Shown here piece after piece: positions 9,701 to 20,327 of a stretch of DNA of 64,000 nucleotides. The notes under the pieces are model-generated. The model worked only from the letters and a program-made list of their open reading frames with translations, searched no databases and was not told the origin of the DNA. The translations under genes and the position numbers were made by a program. This DNA comes from Symbiodinium microadriaticum (taxonomy: Eukaryota > Sar > Dinophyceae > Suessiales > Symbiodiniaceae), in assembly GCA_001939145.1 (NCBI GenBank), contig LSRX01001107.1:133369-197368 (forward strand), read 5' to 3'. How positions within the stretch are numbered: the first letter of the stretch is position 1; the number at the start of each line of letters is the position of its first letter.

Positions 9701-10310
9701 TCCTTCTTTCATCTAGCTGTCCCCTCCTCCTCCTCCATATCCATCCTCCTCCATATCTAATAATTTCCCTCTCCCATTCCAACCCCTCCGTCCCGCCCCT
9801 GTCGTCCCGTTCCTTCCATCCCATCCATTCGCATCCATCCAGCCGTCTCCTTATTAACATCTCATCCCCACCGTACCATCCTACTGTAACGCCTCCTCCA
9901 CCCCGTCTCTTCCGTCCCATCCCCCCCGTCTCGTCCCTTCCGTCCCGTCCCCTCCACTCTGCCGACGACAAGTAGGCGGAATCACTCCGTCCAACCCGCC
10001 ACATGATTGTGCCACTCGAAGTGTCCGGCCCCGTGTCCCCGTCCACGTTCCTCCCCCATAACTTCTTTCGTGTTCCCCTCCATCTCCTTCCGTATCCTCC
10101 CCTCTGTCCCATCCTCTCCGTACCGCCTCTTGCCTGGCGTGGTTCCCTCCGTCCCATCCCTTCCCGTCCCTTCCCTCCTTCCCACATCCTCGTCCCGCCT
10201 CCGTCCCATCATCTTCTCCGTACCGTCTGCTGCGCCCCATCCCATCCCCTCCGTCCCGTCTCTTCCGTCCCGTCCCCTCCGTCCCGTCCCTTGAATGCTT
10301 TCTGCCGACG
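9701..10310 (+). repeat. Pyrimidine-rich CCGTCCC / CCATCCC tract
   Basis: The plus strand is strongly pyrimidine-rich, with degenerate heptamer-like units CCGTCCC, CCATCCC and CCCCTCCGTCCCGTC, clearest at 9780-9960 and 10140-10290. Gly/Arg-rich minus ORFs and Pro/Ser-rich plus ORFs are repeat by-products. The strand asymmetry is opposite to that of the purine tract at 2675-8886. Confidence 0.8.
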
Positions 10311-11190
10311 ACCACGTAGGCAGGTGGAGCAGAGCGTTTCTAGTCTGGCCGAAGACATCTTCACGTCCGCCTCGTCGGTGTCTGCACCGGAGCCTTCTGC
10401 GCGCTATCACAGGGTTTTAACTCGCGGAGAGAACGAAGCAGCATCTATATCTACTCCAAGATAAAGCTAACATGCTCGAACATTGCAAGCACAAAGTGTG
10501 ACAAGGTGCCTCGAAACGATCCCCAGTGTCTTCATATAGTTTTCGAAGTCGCGGCGAGAACGAAACGGCGTCTATAATTATTCTCAAAATTTTCTAGAAA
10601 TTTAGGATCTCTAAAATTTCAAAACTTAGAGAATGGATTTCCCAAATTTCTAAAAACAATCGGAGGTCGAACAAGACAGCAAGCCGACTCGGCCGAGACT
10701 GCAAATTTCCGAGAAATTTAGAGGCGAGACGCTCCCCCAAGTCGTATGAAAAAATAACGCTACAAAACACAACTCCCAAGGCCCTAAAAGTCCGAGAGAT
10801 TTACGACGCTAGTAGATATATTCGCAAAGCCCTCCCAATATTAGCCCGGAAAATAGACACACGAAAAAAAGGGTGAATTACAACGTTTAACTATATAAAA
10901 TAGATAAAGACTCAAATTCATGTACAATTACATATTTGCCGGTTATATAATTTAAATAAATTCTTTTTATTTATATATCAAAAACAGAAACAAAAATAAA
11001 ATACTCAAATAAAACGATATATCTAAACTAACTATCAAAATATATATACATAATATATAGATTCACGGAATCGATACCAAAATATAGAACAAAAGAATAG
11101 TAGAAAGAAGCGCGAGCACGACGGAAAATCATTATAGAAATCGAGCAGAAGTTAAATAAATGCCAGTTTGGACGCCGCCTTCCAGCAAAA
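10311..11190. other. No recognisable gene
   Basis: The composition is mixed, moderately AT-rich from 10560. A phrase like GTCGCGGCGAGAACGAAACGG near 10550 echoes CTCGCGGAGAGAACGAAGCAG near 10421, suggesting an old duplication of about 130 bases. I see no gene. Confidence 0.4.
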
Positions 11191-11470
11191 CAAGTGAAGA
11201 AGACCGCAACTTCCCGACCCTTACAACCCCCCTTAAGCCCCTGTGAGCCCCCAACAGACCGGGGCCAGACTCTTCCGCGTTTTGGCGTTTCCGACCCTCG
11301 CGCCCGAAATACGGAAGAATTTGCATCCCAACCCATAGGCCCCTTAAGCCACCTTCTCTGCAGACCCCCAGCAGGCTCCCTGCTTCCGAGATTCGGCGGT
11401 TCCGAATCCTTACCTACACGCTCATCCACCCTCTTACCCCTTATAAGCCCCCCGAATAACGCAATTCAGA
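11191..11470. repeat. Degenerate C-rich duplication with ORFs on both strands
   Basis: This small GC-rich patch contains loosely repeated units of about 110 bases: CCCCTTAAGCC...CAGACC...CTTCCG...TTTCCGACCC, and again CCCCTTAAGCC...CAGACCCCCAGC...CTTCCGAG...TTCCGAATCC. Both strands are open across it because of the repeat composition. I do not call a gene. Confidence 0.35.
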
Positions 11471-12721
11471 CGCCTCACCTATGAAATCACACTAGCGTAA
11501 TAAATAAATATCGATTCAGCAGAACACCAGCCGGAACCGAAATAATTATTCATATTATTCCTTCAAACCTGAAGAACCCCATTTAATTCAATACAAACTT
11601 TCAACTTATATTTCCAGAGTTCATAATGTGTACATATCAATATAAACAAATCTTCTGTAGCTGCATGAAAAATACATGCTTCTATACAAGTTGTACAGCA
11701 GATCAACTGGTGAAAACTCATCATAGGTTTTCAGTATTTTGAACTTCGACAGAGGATTCCAATATTTGTATGTTCCACTCCTTGCCAGCAACCTTGCAAC
11801 CGCAACACAACGCAACTCCTCTTTTTTTACTTAGGTTGGATCTTGGCATGTCCAATTGAAAAGCTTCTCTCCCCTGCCCAAGAACGCACAATCTTGATCT
11901 GGATTGCCACATCGGCAGAAGTGCTGATGGACATAAGGCAAGTCGGAGAAGCTGAGGCACTCTTTGGCCTGTCGACACCGCAGATCGTCAGCAGATACGT
12001 GATGCTAATCATGACGGTGCTTGGGGAAGGAGCCGAGAAGGGAAGGCAGGAAGTACGAGAAAAAAAGAAAGGCTAACATGCGGCATGTTCTGATCGCCAG
12101 CGATGAAGGCTAACTATCCTGCAAGCAGCACGCAACACGGTTTCGTTTTTGCTGTTGCTGGATTGGCGCTTGAACGACGGCGCCAAGTCCAACCTACACA
12201 ACTCCGATGCTTCTTCGTGCAGCTCCGTTGAGCCGGCGAAGCAAACTGACATCCCCGCAGACAGTATATTAGTATATTTATTTGGCAATATTTTCATAGT
12301 AATATACCGCAATTTAACATGCTTTCGGGGGAGGGTCCAACTCCTTGACGGCCATGGGGGAGAACGCTGCGATCTCACTCTCCCACGTTCTGCCGCGTGT
12401 TCCAGACCAAAACAAGATTGGCAACAGCAGTAAGAGAAACTCCTGTCATAATTGCACTGCACCGGGCGGTCGGATTTCAGACGGCGAAATCGAGCTATGG
12501 GTGGAATGCCGAGCAACCACAACAATCTCGGTAGTACTGTACTAGCAGCAGTGCCAAGAACGACGCAACAATCCTAGGGCCATGGTGAACGTGGCAACAG
12601 ACATATCCAAGCAATTCGAGGGGGTCCAGTGCGCATTCTTTCCAGTTTCGGCTAAGGCTGCTCAAGCATCCTAATTAGAGCAGTACGCCGGGCATACACT
12701 GTCACAGCGAACACTAGGCTT
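11471..12721. other. Transition from AT-rich to GC-richer DNA, no recognised gene
   Basis: Composition rises from AT-rich to about balanced GC across 11,500-12,100. Short ORFs overlap on both strands at 11,721-12,012 and 12,073-12,525. None has a recognisable domain or convincing exon structure. Confidence 0.4.
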
Positions 12722-13112
12722 TAGGTAGAAACCCTGAAGCCCCAACCCTGAAACCCTATAACCCTGAAGCCCTAAAGCCTAAACCCTAAAATTCTAAAAC
12801 CCAAAAGCCCTAAACCCTAAACCTCAAGCTCAAACCCCAAAACCCTCAACCCTCACCCTAAACCCTAAAACGCAAACCCTGCACCCTGAACCCTAAAACC
12901 CTAAATCCTCAAGCCTAAACCCAAAACCCTAAAACCCGAACCTTAAACCCTGAACCCTGAAACCCTAAACCGTAAATAAACCCTAGACCCTAAACCCTGA
13001 ACCCCCAACTCGAAACCCTACAACCCTGAAGCCCGAAAACCTAAATCCTAAAACCCAGAAGCCCTAAGCTAAGGTTTCGGGTCTAGGGTCTGGGAGGGTT
13101 TTGGGGTTTGGG
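12722..13112 (+). repeat. Interstitial telomere-type repeat, degenerate (CCCTAAA)n then TTTAGGG-like
   Basis: About 350 bases are degenerate CCCTAAA, CCCTGAA and CCCTAAAA units. At about 13,070 the strand flips to G-rich, TTTAGGG-like units. TTTAGGG is the telomere repeat type of plants and dinoflagellates. The degeneracy says this is an old internal tract, not a live telomere. Confidence 0.9.
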
Positions 13113-13117
13113 CCACT

Positions 13118-13228
13118 TGGCGAGCGCACACTCGACCTGGTGACTTAAGCCTTTCCTCTGCCATCAGTGAGCGCACACTGGACCCTGTAGCGAACGAATG
13201 CCTTTTCGCGAGCGTACACTCGACCCCG
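13118..13228 (+). repeat. Three spaced copies of GAGCG(C/T)ACACT(C/G)GACC
   Basis: Near-identical motifs start near 13,121, 13,168 and 13,209, each reading GAGCGYACACTSGACC. They directly follow the telomere-type tract. They may be a decayed subtelomeric satellite. Confidence 0.6.
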
Positions 13229-15897
13229 CCCCCCAAGCAATGGCACAGATAGAGGAGTCCTTTGAATATTCATATTGACGGTGACGCTGATAGCGTGTTC
13301 CTATAGCGGACAAACATCCATGCTGGAAAAAGTAGTACTGGTCCCCAGCAGTACGTGTGACAGGAACGAAGGCGACAGCAACACTGACGTTGGCAATGAA
13401 CAAGGCCTCGAGCATCAGCCATGCTTGAACGCCCCTGATAGCTGCATCGCCCCATCGATAGAGCCACCAGCCACCCCACTCATCAATCCAATCCTTGACA
13501 AACACACGCAAAATCATTTCAAAACAAGTCTCTGCTCGAGGCTGTCACTCGCGATTGAGAAGCAGGCTGTGAACCTTCGCAAAGCACTCGTCCGAAAACT
13601 GGCAATGTCCAGCAGCAGGAAGTCGGTGAGAGGTACCTTGCCTTTCCATGTCGGTGTCCCGAACGGGAGCACTTGCCCTCGATCCAAGCCAGACGTAACA
13701 GTCAACAGCCGTTCGTAGTATTGGCTTCTTTCGGGCGGATCAAAGCCCTCTGCAAAGGCACGAGCTTGGTTGGAAACTCCGCCCTCCTGCACTCTCGGAT
13801 GACAAAGGTCTCTCATCCGCTGATGGGGCTTGTTGTCGCTGCTGCTATGGTTGTTGCCGCATTGTCGCTGCCGTTAGTATTGCTGCTGTTGAATTGTGAG
13901 ACGCTGATGCTGATACTGACAGTGACGATGGCTATGGTTGCAACGACGATGATCGTGATAGTCAGGATGTTGTGCTGTTGCAGCTGCTGATGTTACTGTT
14001 TGCTGTCATGCTCTATGTTGTTGTGGTCGTTGATCGCTTTGATCGTCGGGGGGCCAATGTGAGTCAGAGGCTTGACTTCGCACCTTTCTCACTTGAGGTG
14101 TTTGCCCTTCAGGTTTCAGGCATGATTGCTTTCTGGCTGGCCAACGATTCGGAACCCATGGACAACGGCGACTTGCCGCCGCCACCACCGCACTTGATGC
14201 TGCTAGCATCCTTATCGGCTTCCTACTTGTCCTTGACTGCTGTCCTGAATCCTGGTGATTCGATTAGATTCAACGATGCCGATGCTCACTGCTTCTGCTT
14301 AGAAACTCTGTAGTTTCCGCACCAGCACGTTCGGCCTCCATCCTGATTTGCCTACCTGTCTGCTGGATCAGGATCCCGGTTGACAGTGAGCGGAGGAGTC
14401 TTGTAGAAGTGATCCCCTGTTTCATAAGCCCTCATTTCAATCAAATTCAGGCCTTCGTCTAAAACCCTCCACCCTGAAACCCTACACCAAGGGCTACATG
14501 TTCGCTCGAAGTGGGTCTTTGTAAAGCGAACTGGCGCTCCTCTTCTTCCAAGGCTGCCGGCGGCCGGCCCTTACTTCCTCCGAGCTCCACGGCCTCGAAG
14601 AGCAGCGCAGCATCGAAGAGGTTTTTCACAAGAGGGGAGTCTTCGTAGCCGGTGTGGGTGTAGCCAAAAATGGCACCCGCGGCGTTCATCTCCTTGGCGA
14701 ACTCATGCGGCACCTGGCCGGTGAAATAGGAGTCCGAGTCCATCCACAACATCCATCGAGAGCCCCGCAATGCTGGCTGATCCAGGACATAGGTCGCCTT
14801 GAATCTGCACATTAGACGATACCCCGCACGCAGACCTGCTTCTGGAAGCCTGTCTGGACCATAGGGCGGCTTTTCTGGCTCACGGAAATACCGATCGATG
14901 TTTGCAAACCATACCCGATTTCGTGAAGCATTCCGAACCAGCGCAACATCGCCCTGCGTCAGATTCTGGTGGAAGACCAGCACAGGGTGGTCCCACTTCC
15001 AGTTGAAATTATCCCACCAGTTGGGCAGTACGAAAAGCAGTTCATCAATACGGCCGCCGGAAGCCATTGTCACCATCATGAGATCATCGTGTCCTTTTGC
15101 ACCAGGTTCGCCTGCAGATGTACATCTATTTCCGATCAACCTTCGCATGCGATAGACACCCCCGTCTGAGAGGCTTCACGATTCCGGAAGCTTTGCAAGC
15201 TGAGCACCGTCGAATTCCGAACAAGTAATACGCCCCAAGATGTGCAAAAGCTGAAGCTAACCCGCCAGCCGGCAGGACTCACCTCGTTCAGATGCTAGAT
15301 CAGGTCGATGGCACCGTGCTCCCCGCCATGGGGGAAAGCATTCCTCGGTTCAAGCCCAGGTCTCCCTGGCTCTCACAAAAAATCTCCTCGTTTTGGTCCA
15401 AAGCAGTTTCGAAGCTGTCCAAGCTGCACAGAAGCCCTCCTTGGGAAGGCAGTGCCCACGGGAGCCAATCGCATGCTGCCCTTGCAGAGAATGGAAGACA
15501 TCAGCAAAGTACGCTGGCAGAAACTGTGCTGAACATACAGCTCCACCAGCTGCGCGCTGTCTAGGGTTCCAAAAATATCACCTGGCATTTCGTCTCAGTC
15601 CTAGCGTTGCTGCAGGAGGCATTTCAAACGCTTTTTGCCTGGATGAATCACAAGAACAACAAACGTGGTCTTCTCAAGTGTGGATGCTCTTGAGATCAAA
15701 CAGGACACATAAGACAAAGACACGCCAATCAGGACAGAGGCAAAGGTCAAGTTACACGGCAACCGCTGCCTGATGTGGACCAGAGATGACGTGACCGACC
15801 GTCTGATCTGACTGACTTTGTCACGTTCTCTTACATGTAGCAGCTCTGGCTGGAATTTCTTATTCTCCATTTCCCGGTTCGGTTGGCCCTCGGTCAA
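13164..15897 (-). CDS. GT15-like alpha-mannosyltransferase-type glycosyltransferase
   Basis: Several minus-strand exons fit one protein. The first candidate exon (15897-15601) has a basic stretch followed by a hydrophobic segment (LTFASVLIGVSLSYVSCLI), suiting a type II Golgi/ER signal anchor. The 15148-14459 exon has an N-terminal region with NWWDNFNW, RLMCRFKATYVLDQP, and WMLWMDSDSYF, the Asp-containing nucleotide-sugar site in a KRE2/MNT1-like position. A third exon (13816-13514) is followed by one ending FVKDWIDEWGGWWLYRWGDAAIRG, matching the GT15 C-terminal pattern that in yeast reads as a GGFFYERWGDAP-type motif. Known GT15 enzymes transfer mannose from GDP-mannose to glycans in the secretory pathway. 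The substrate here is not known. Exon ends are approximate and the 3' end could stop sooner. Confidence 0.6.
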
Positions 15898-16477
15898 CTT
15901 TTCTTATCTCTCGTACTCCAGCCCCTTTTGTACTCCTATCTCTCAACTTGCCCTGATGGCCCGGTGCAACATTTTGCTCCCTTCCCTCTGCTTCATCACT
16001 TTACTCCCACGTCCTCCCACTTCTCCAGGCCCCTTTGCCTGGCTTGTCCCCTCTCAACTTTCCTGGCACCTTTGGAGCACCTCGATTTCTTCTTTCAAGT
16101 TCTCATGCGCTTTTGGAACAAGGTGCTCCCATTTCATCACCTCTAATACATGCTAGCACCATGCATCAAGCTTGTTGTTTCTCTCAGGATGTTTAGCATG
16201 CTGTCCTAGGTCTGGTGGTTTCCTGTAGCTGATCTGTCGTTTTCCCTCTTTCGCGTTCTCTAGCACAGGCTCTCCCGAACGGAGTGCCAACCCGACCCTT
16301 ATCGATGTCCCTGATCAACTGCTCGCTGTTTCGTTGCCCTTGCTCTTAGCCTATCCCGTCCGCGGACGAGTTGTCCCCCGTATCTCAAGTTATCTAGTCT
16401 CGGTCGAAATCTACTTCCGTGCCTCAAAGTCAATGCTTCGTTTTGATCTCTGATGCTTTCCTCCCGTTTGGTGTCTC
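15898..16477. other. Pyrimidine-rich stretch without recognised gene
   Basis: The plus strand is rich in CTCT, TTCT and CCC (for example 15,900-16,110). It could be a long intron or intergenic spacer. Both strands show short open frames that I do not accept. Confidence 0.4.
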
Positions 16478-17056
16478 TCACTCCACTTCTCTATACCCTC
16501 GAACGCTTTGTTCCCTTCTATCTGAATCTGATCGCTTTGGAGCGGTGTGCCCCCCGTCTCTCCCTCTTGCCGGGTAACTCCCTATCACAGCTTCAAGTTT
16601 GTTCATCTCTCTCAGCTTCCCGAGAAGTGCAACACTGGGTCGCTCGAATTGAAGTCCCAGCATGCGCGACACGTCAGACCCCAGGTCGGGTGTAAGCGCC
16701 CAGCGACCCGGCGTATGTGGCCAGGATGCCGGTTCAAAGACCTGCAGCTCTTTCGCCTTCCGTGATTCCACTCCGTGCACCATGGCTGGTCCCACCTGGT
16801 GCGAGGTCGCTGTGCGGCACTGCGGCATGCCATCGGCGTAGAAGTCCCTGCAAGATCTGCATTTCCACACGTGCATTCCAACCAAGCTTGGCCTGACTGA
16901 GCTTTGCTGGGGACAATGCTTGTTCAGGAACTGCGGCTTCTCCAACATATCCAGAGAAACTTCCGGCAAGTCCATGGCCTCAGAGTGAGGCATGCTTTTC
17001 TTGCACCTACAGGCATGGACTGATGAACAGAACATGGGCAGATGTGCAGCATACAT
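16478..17056 (-). CDS. Exon-like ORF of unknown function with Cys pairs
   Basis: This minus-strand ORF of about 190 codons includes MLEKPQFLNKHCPQQ followed by HVWKCRSCRDFYADGMPQC, a spacing that could bind zinc or form disulfides. The right part looks protein-like; the part below about 16,640 becomes Arg/Ser-rich and may be intron. I recognise no family. It lies between two genes on the same strand and could be an exon of either. Confidence 0.3.
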   Translation of the reverse strand: MYAAHLPMFCSSVHACRCKKSMPHSEAMDLPEVSLDMLEKPQFLNKHCPQQSSVRPSLVGMHVWKCRSCRDFYADGMPQCRTATSHQVGPAMVHGVESRKAKELQVFEPASWPHTPGRWALTPDLGSDVSRMLGLQFERPSVALLGKLREMNKLEAVIGSYPARGRDGGHTAPKRSDSDRREQSVRGYREVE

Positions 17057-17112
17057 GCACGTGCATGTACAGGTACAGACCGGTCCATAGTGTACATACG
17101 CCTATCACACCG

Positions 17113-17131
17113 GCACACACACACACACACA
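17113..17131 (+). repeat. CA dinucleotide repeat
   Basis: About nine CA units. Confidence 0.9.
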
Positions 17132-17446
17132 CTCTGACAAAGGCACATCAACACCAGCACATGAATCATGAGCATGCATCCACCCGAAGAAGCGCCTGCA
17201 CACGTACGGTTCGGGTAGTTTGTACTTCTGTGGCCACGATGTGGAGGCACTGATGCACACAAACAGCTGCGCCGCCTTACGACCCATGTACACTCACGCC
17301 TACATACATCCCACATGCCCCATACAACCATCAAGCAAAAACGGTATGTTTATGCTCCGACTTCAATTCCTTTTAAATTTTCTGATCAGGCACGACGTAG
17401 TCCTCGCAAGGCCAAGTGGACTCGGCTAGGAACTCCGCCTGTCTTG

Positions 17447-19466
17447 TCACTTGGCTACACCATCCGCCATGCCACAAGCATCGCAGTGAGTGTACAAGGG
17501 CTTCTCCCGACAAGGCACTATAAACTCGGTCAAGCGAATCCCTGGATCCATGGAAGGTTGCAAGCCGGAATCCTTTCTTAAAAAGACTGCCTTGGAGGGA
17601 AGGAACACTAACAGGAGGGCCAAAATGGCCTCGCCTCTTTCAATTGTTCCTCCCTCTCCGTTGGAATCAGCTGCAAGATTGCCGGTGCGCAGCTTGCCCC
17701 GCGGTGCCAAAGCAATTCTAGAGGGGCACAAGCTTCTCCGCTCGGGATCGGAGTGCAGTACTGTCCCACCTCGCACGTCAAACACCACAAAATCCTCCTG
17801 ACCCGGTTGGCGTCGCTGTTGATAAATTCTAAATCCACCATGTATAGTCAAAAAAGCTCACATGCAAAGGAGGAGCGATAGACTTCTCCGCGAAAATGGC
17901 CCGAGCTCCGTCCACGAACAGCAGCACAAAGCGTGGTGCCATTAGATCTACCGCGCTTTGCAGGGAGCATTGTGTCAGGAAGAGGAGACGTTGCAGTTTG
18001 TGCCTGTCGGTGGGCTTGAGATCCGCCAAGCCTTTCCGCTGTGGCAAGGTCTCCTCGAAGTTTGGCATGACACGTGTCGGAGGAGCATAGAGGGGGTTGA
18101 TGGACATAATGACGAGGCGAACGCTGCTTCGCACAGGAGGAATCATCTCGGCCGCATCAAAGCAATTTCCAGCCTGAGGCGAAACGACCAAAATGTCAGC
18201 CGTCCTCGGGAGCATCGAAGCACGGCCGCCCTTAGATTCTCTGAGCTGCAAGCATATCAGGCCCTAAAACCCTGCCATTGCTCCCCATCCCCAAAACTTT
18301 CTCACAAGCTCCTAATTTCTTCAAGCCGCACGCCGTGGATTCCGTACTATTTTCCCGAACTTGAAACTTGTCACTTTGCCCTCCTTGTCCCAGTCTAAAC
18401 GGAAGGTTTCGTTCACCGCAGTCCCGGAAATACGGCCCTGTTCCGCACTTACAGCCGAGAAGTTGTCCAAGCCATCCACCATGAGCACGGCATCCCATCC
18501 ACCGGAATCTAGCAAACACTGGACTGGATCTTGCAGTAGAAGCATGTTTGGATTCACAGTGCATCCTTCCTTGGCAAGTCGGACACTGGGAGATGACTGC
18601 AAGGCCACTGCCAGGTGTGAGCTCTCACCAAGCTTGTCCAAGAGCGCAAGGAGCCAGTGCTCGCTGTTGTGAGAGGACACGCCTTCCCACCAGAAGGCGC
18701 CTTCGAAGTCATCCGAGCTGCAGTGGGGCAACCTGAGAATCACAAAAGACCATGGCACTACGTCACTGAGACTGCTCTCCCTTGCCGACATCTTTTGGAT
18801 GAGACTCAGAGCCCCACACGAGTCTGGGCGGCCTTCCACTCATCCAGCTCGTGCCCAACCTGCTTTTAAGCCGAGGCATGCACAAGCTCGGCAAAACAGG
18901 AATCTTACGCCGAGCTGCTCAGGCAGAGAAGCGGCGAGGTGCGCCAAAGAGAGCAGAGAGGCTTGAAAGGCGGCATCTGCCGTGACACCTGCGTAAGTTC
19001 GACCGATCTCGGCAAGGTATAAAGATCTCTTGGCCACATGGGCCCAAAGCTCTGCAGGTGTCAACTCCTGACTAGGCTCATTTTCACCGAAGAGGAATGG
19101 ACTGATGGTCTCCATAGCGTCAGGATCCAGTTTGCAGATTCTGGTGCGAATGAAGCCTTGCAAGGACGCCGGGCCTTGCCCCCGGCACGAGCAGACTCCA
19201 CCCGCAAAAGCACTGTGCAGGCTTCGCGATGCAATGTACCAAGCGCTGAATAAGATCATCCTTCTTGGTAGATCCTGCAAGCCCAGTGGCATGTTGTTTG
19301 TAACCATGGTAACGAGATCCTCGTATGCACTGATGAGCTCGTAGTCTGCCGTTCCCGGCAGTTTGTGATAAACTTGATTCTTGGTACCTTCTTCCGCCCC
19401 GACCACTGCGATCAGCAGAAGGAGCAATGCTAGAGCCATCGGAATCCGAAAATTCCAGAGCTTCAT
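17447..19466 (-). CDS. Secreted or membrane protein of unknown function, multi-exon
   Basis: An ATG at 19466 opens with a clear signal sequence (MKLWNFRIPMALALLLLLIAVVGA, about 24 residues). A long exon follows to about 18,840 with a helical, Leu-rich region (TADAAFQASLLSLAHLAASL). The next protein-like exon (18839-18321) contains WDAVLMVDGLDNFSAVSAEQGR and NETFRLDWDKEGKVTSFKFGKIV. Two more on the same strand (18251-17829 and 17851-17447) contain RTADILVVSPQAGNCFDAAE and DFVVFDVRGGTVLHSDPERR. I recognise no family. Treating all four as one gene is inference from order, strand and short spacing. The signal peptide suggests the secretory pathway. Confidence 0.4.
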
Positions 19467-19679
19467 GGGTACCAGCCGGAGAGAAACACATGCGAGACAG
19501 ATTCTGGCAAACTGCGCCACAGGAAAGCCGGAGGGCGCCCCTAGCCGCCCTAGCCCTACTCCAGCAGTTGAGAAGGGGTGCACTGAGGCTATGCAACTGC
19601 TCCTCGTTCTTTGCCACCTGAGGCTCTGAGCTACTGATCTTGAAGTCTTGATTGTTCTCTATTCTGTGCTTCGGCACGC

Positions 19680-20290
19680 CTGCAGCAGCTGCGCAAAGGC
19701 TTCACGCTCAACATGTCATTGTGCATAATGTGCAGGTCATTGCAGGTAGCTTGAAGGGATTCACATAGTTACTGCCGCGACTGTTGAACTGACGTTTTGT
19801 GATTGTGTTCATCGTGGCCTCTGGCTCGTATTGAACATGCTCTTTGCCCACCGATTTTGGGATGTTAAATCAAAACCGCTGCTCCAATAACCAGATTGTC
19901 GGCTTTTTGTTTATCGCGAGACGTATCCAAACAGCAGCCGCATTGACGCCCCATGGAATACCATGGACATGTAGCTCCCACTTTGGGGTAGCGGGAAAAC
20001 CTCTTGCCGCTTCAAGCGGCCGGAGGCATGATGCAGCGCGTTGCAAAGCTTTGGTTTTGCCAATGCTCAATGGCGATGATCATGATACTAGATGATTCTG
20101 ATGGGTGATGATATTCGTAGACCTGCTCTTGTACTCAGCTTTCCTTTCAGCCTCGTGGTCGAAGAAAGCCCCGCGTCTCACATGTCTTTGGTGACCTCAG
20201 CGCCAGCACCGAGTCCGACGGCTCAACAGCAAAGATCCGATTCGTAGGCTCCGGGCTGCTCGTGCGACCAAACCTCTTCTACCCGCATCA
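19680..20290. other. Intergenic stretch, no recognised gene
   Basis: I see no protein-like exon. It lies between the end of the phosphodiesterase gene and the start of the signal-peptide gene, so it should hold their 3' and 5' flanks. No TATA box or polyadenylation signal is evident, which is usual for dinoflagellates. Confidence 0.4.
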
Positions 20291-20327
20291 CTCAATTTGC
20301 TCACCACCTGCACACGAGTTGTTTGCA

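Noticed and set aside
9696-10464. Several ORFs of 95-163 codons on both strands
   Set aside because: Gly/Arg/Trp or Pro/Ser runs produced by the CCGTCCC repeat; all frames are open because stops are rare in this composition.
12722-13112. A functional telomere at the border
   Set aside because: The repeats are heavily degenerate and sequence continues on both sides.
13070-13112. Head-to-head telomere fusion
   Set aside because: Fusion would give G-rich then C-rich repeats; the order here is the opposite.
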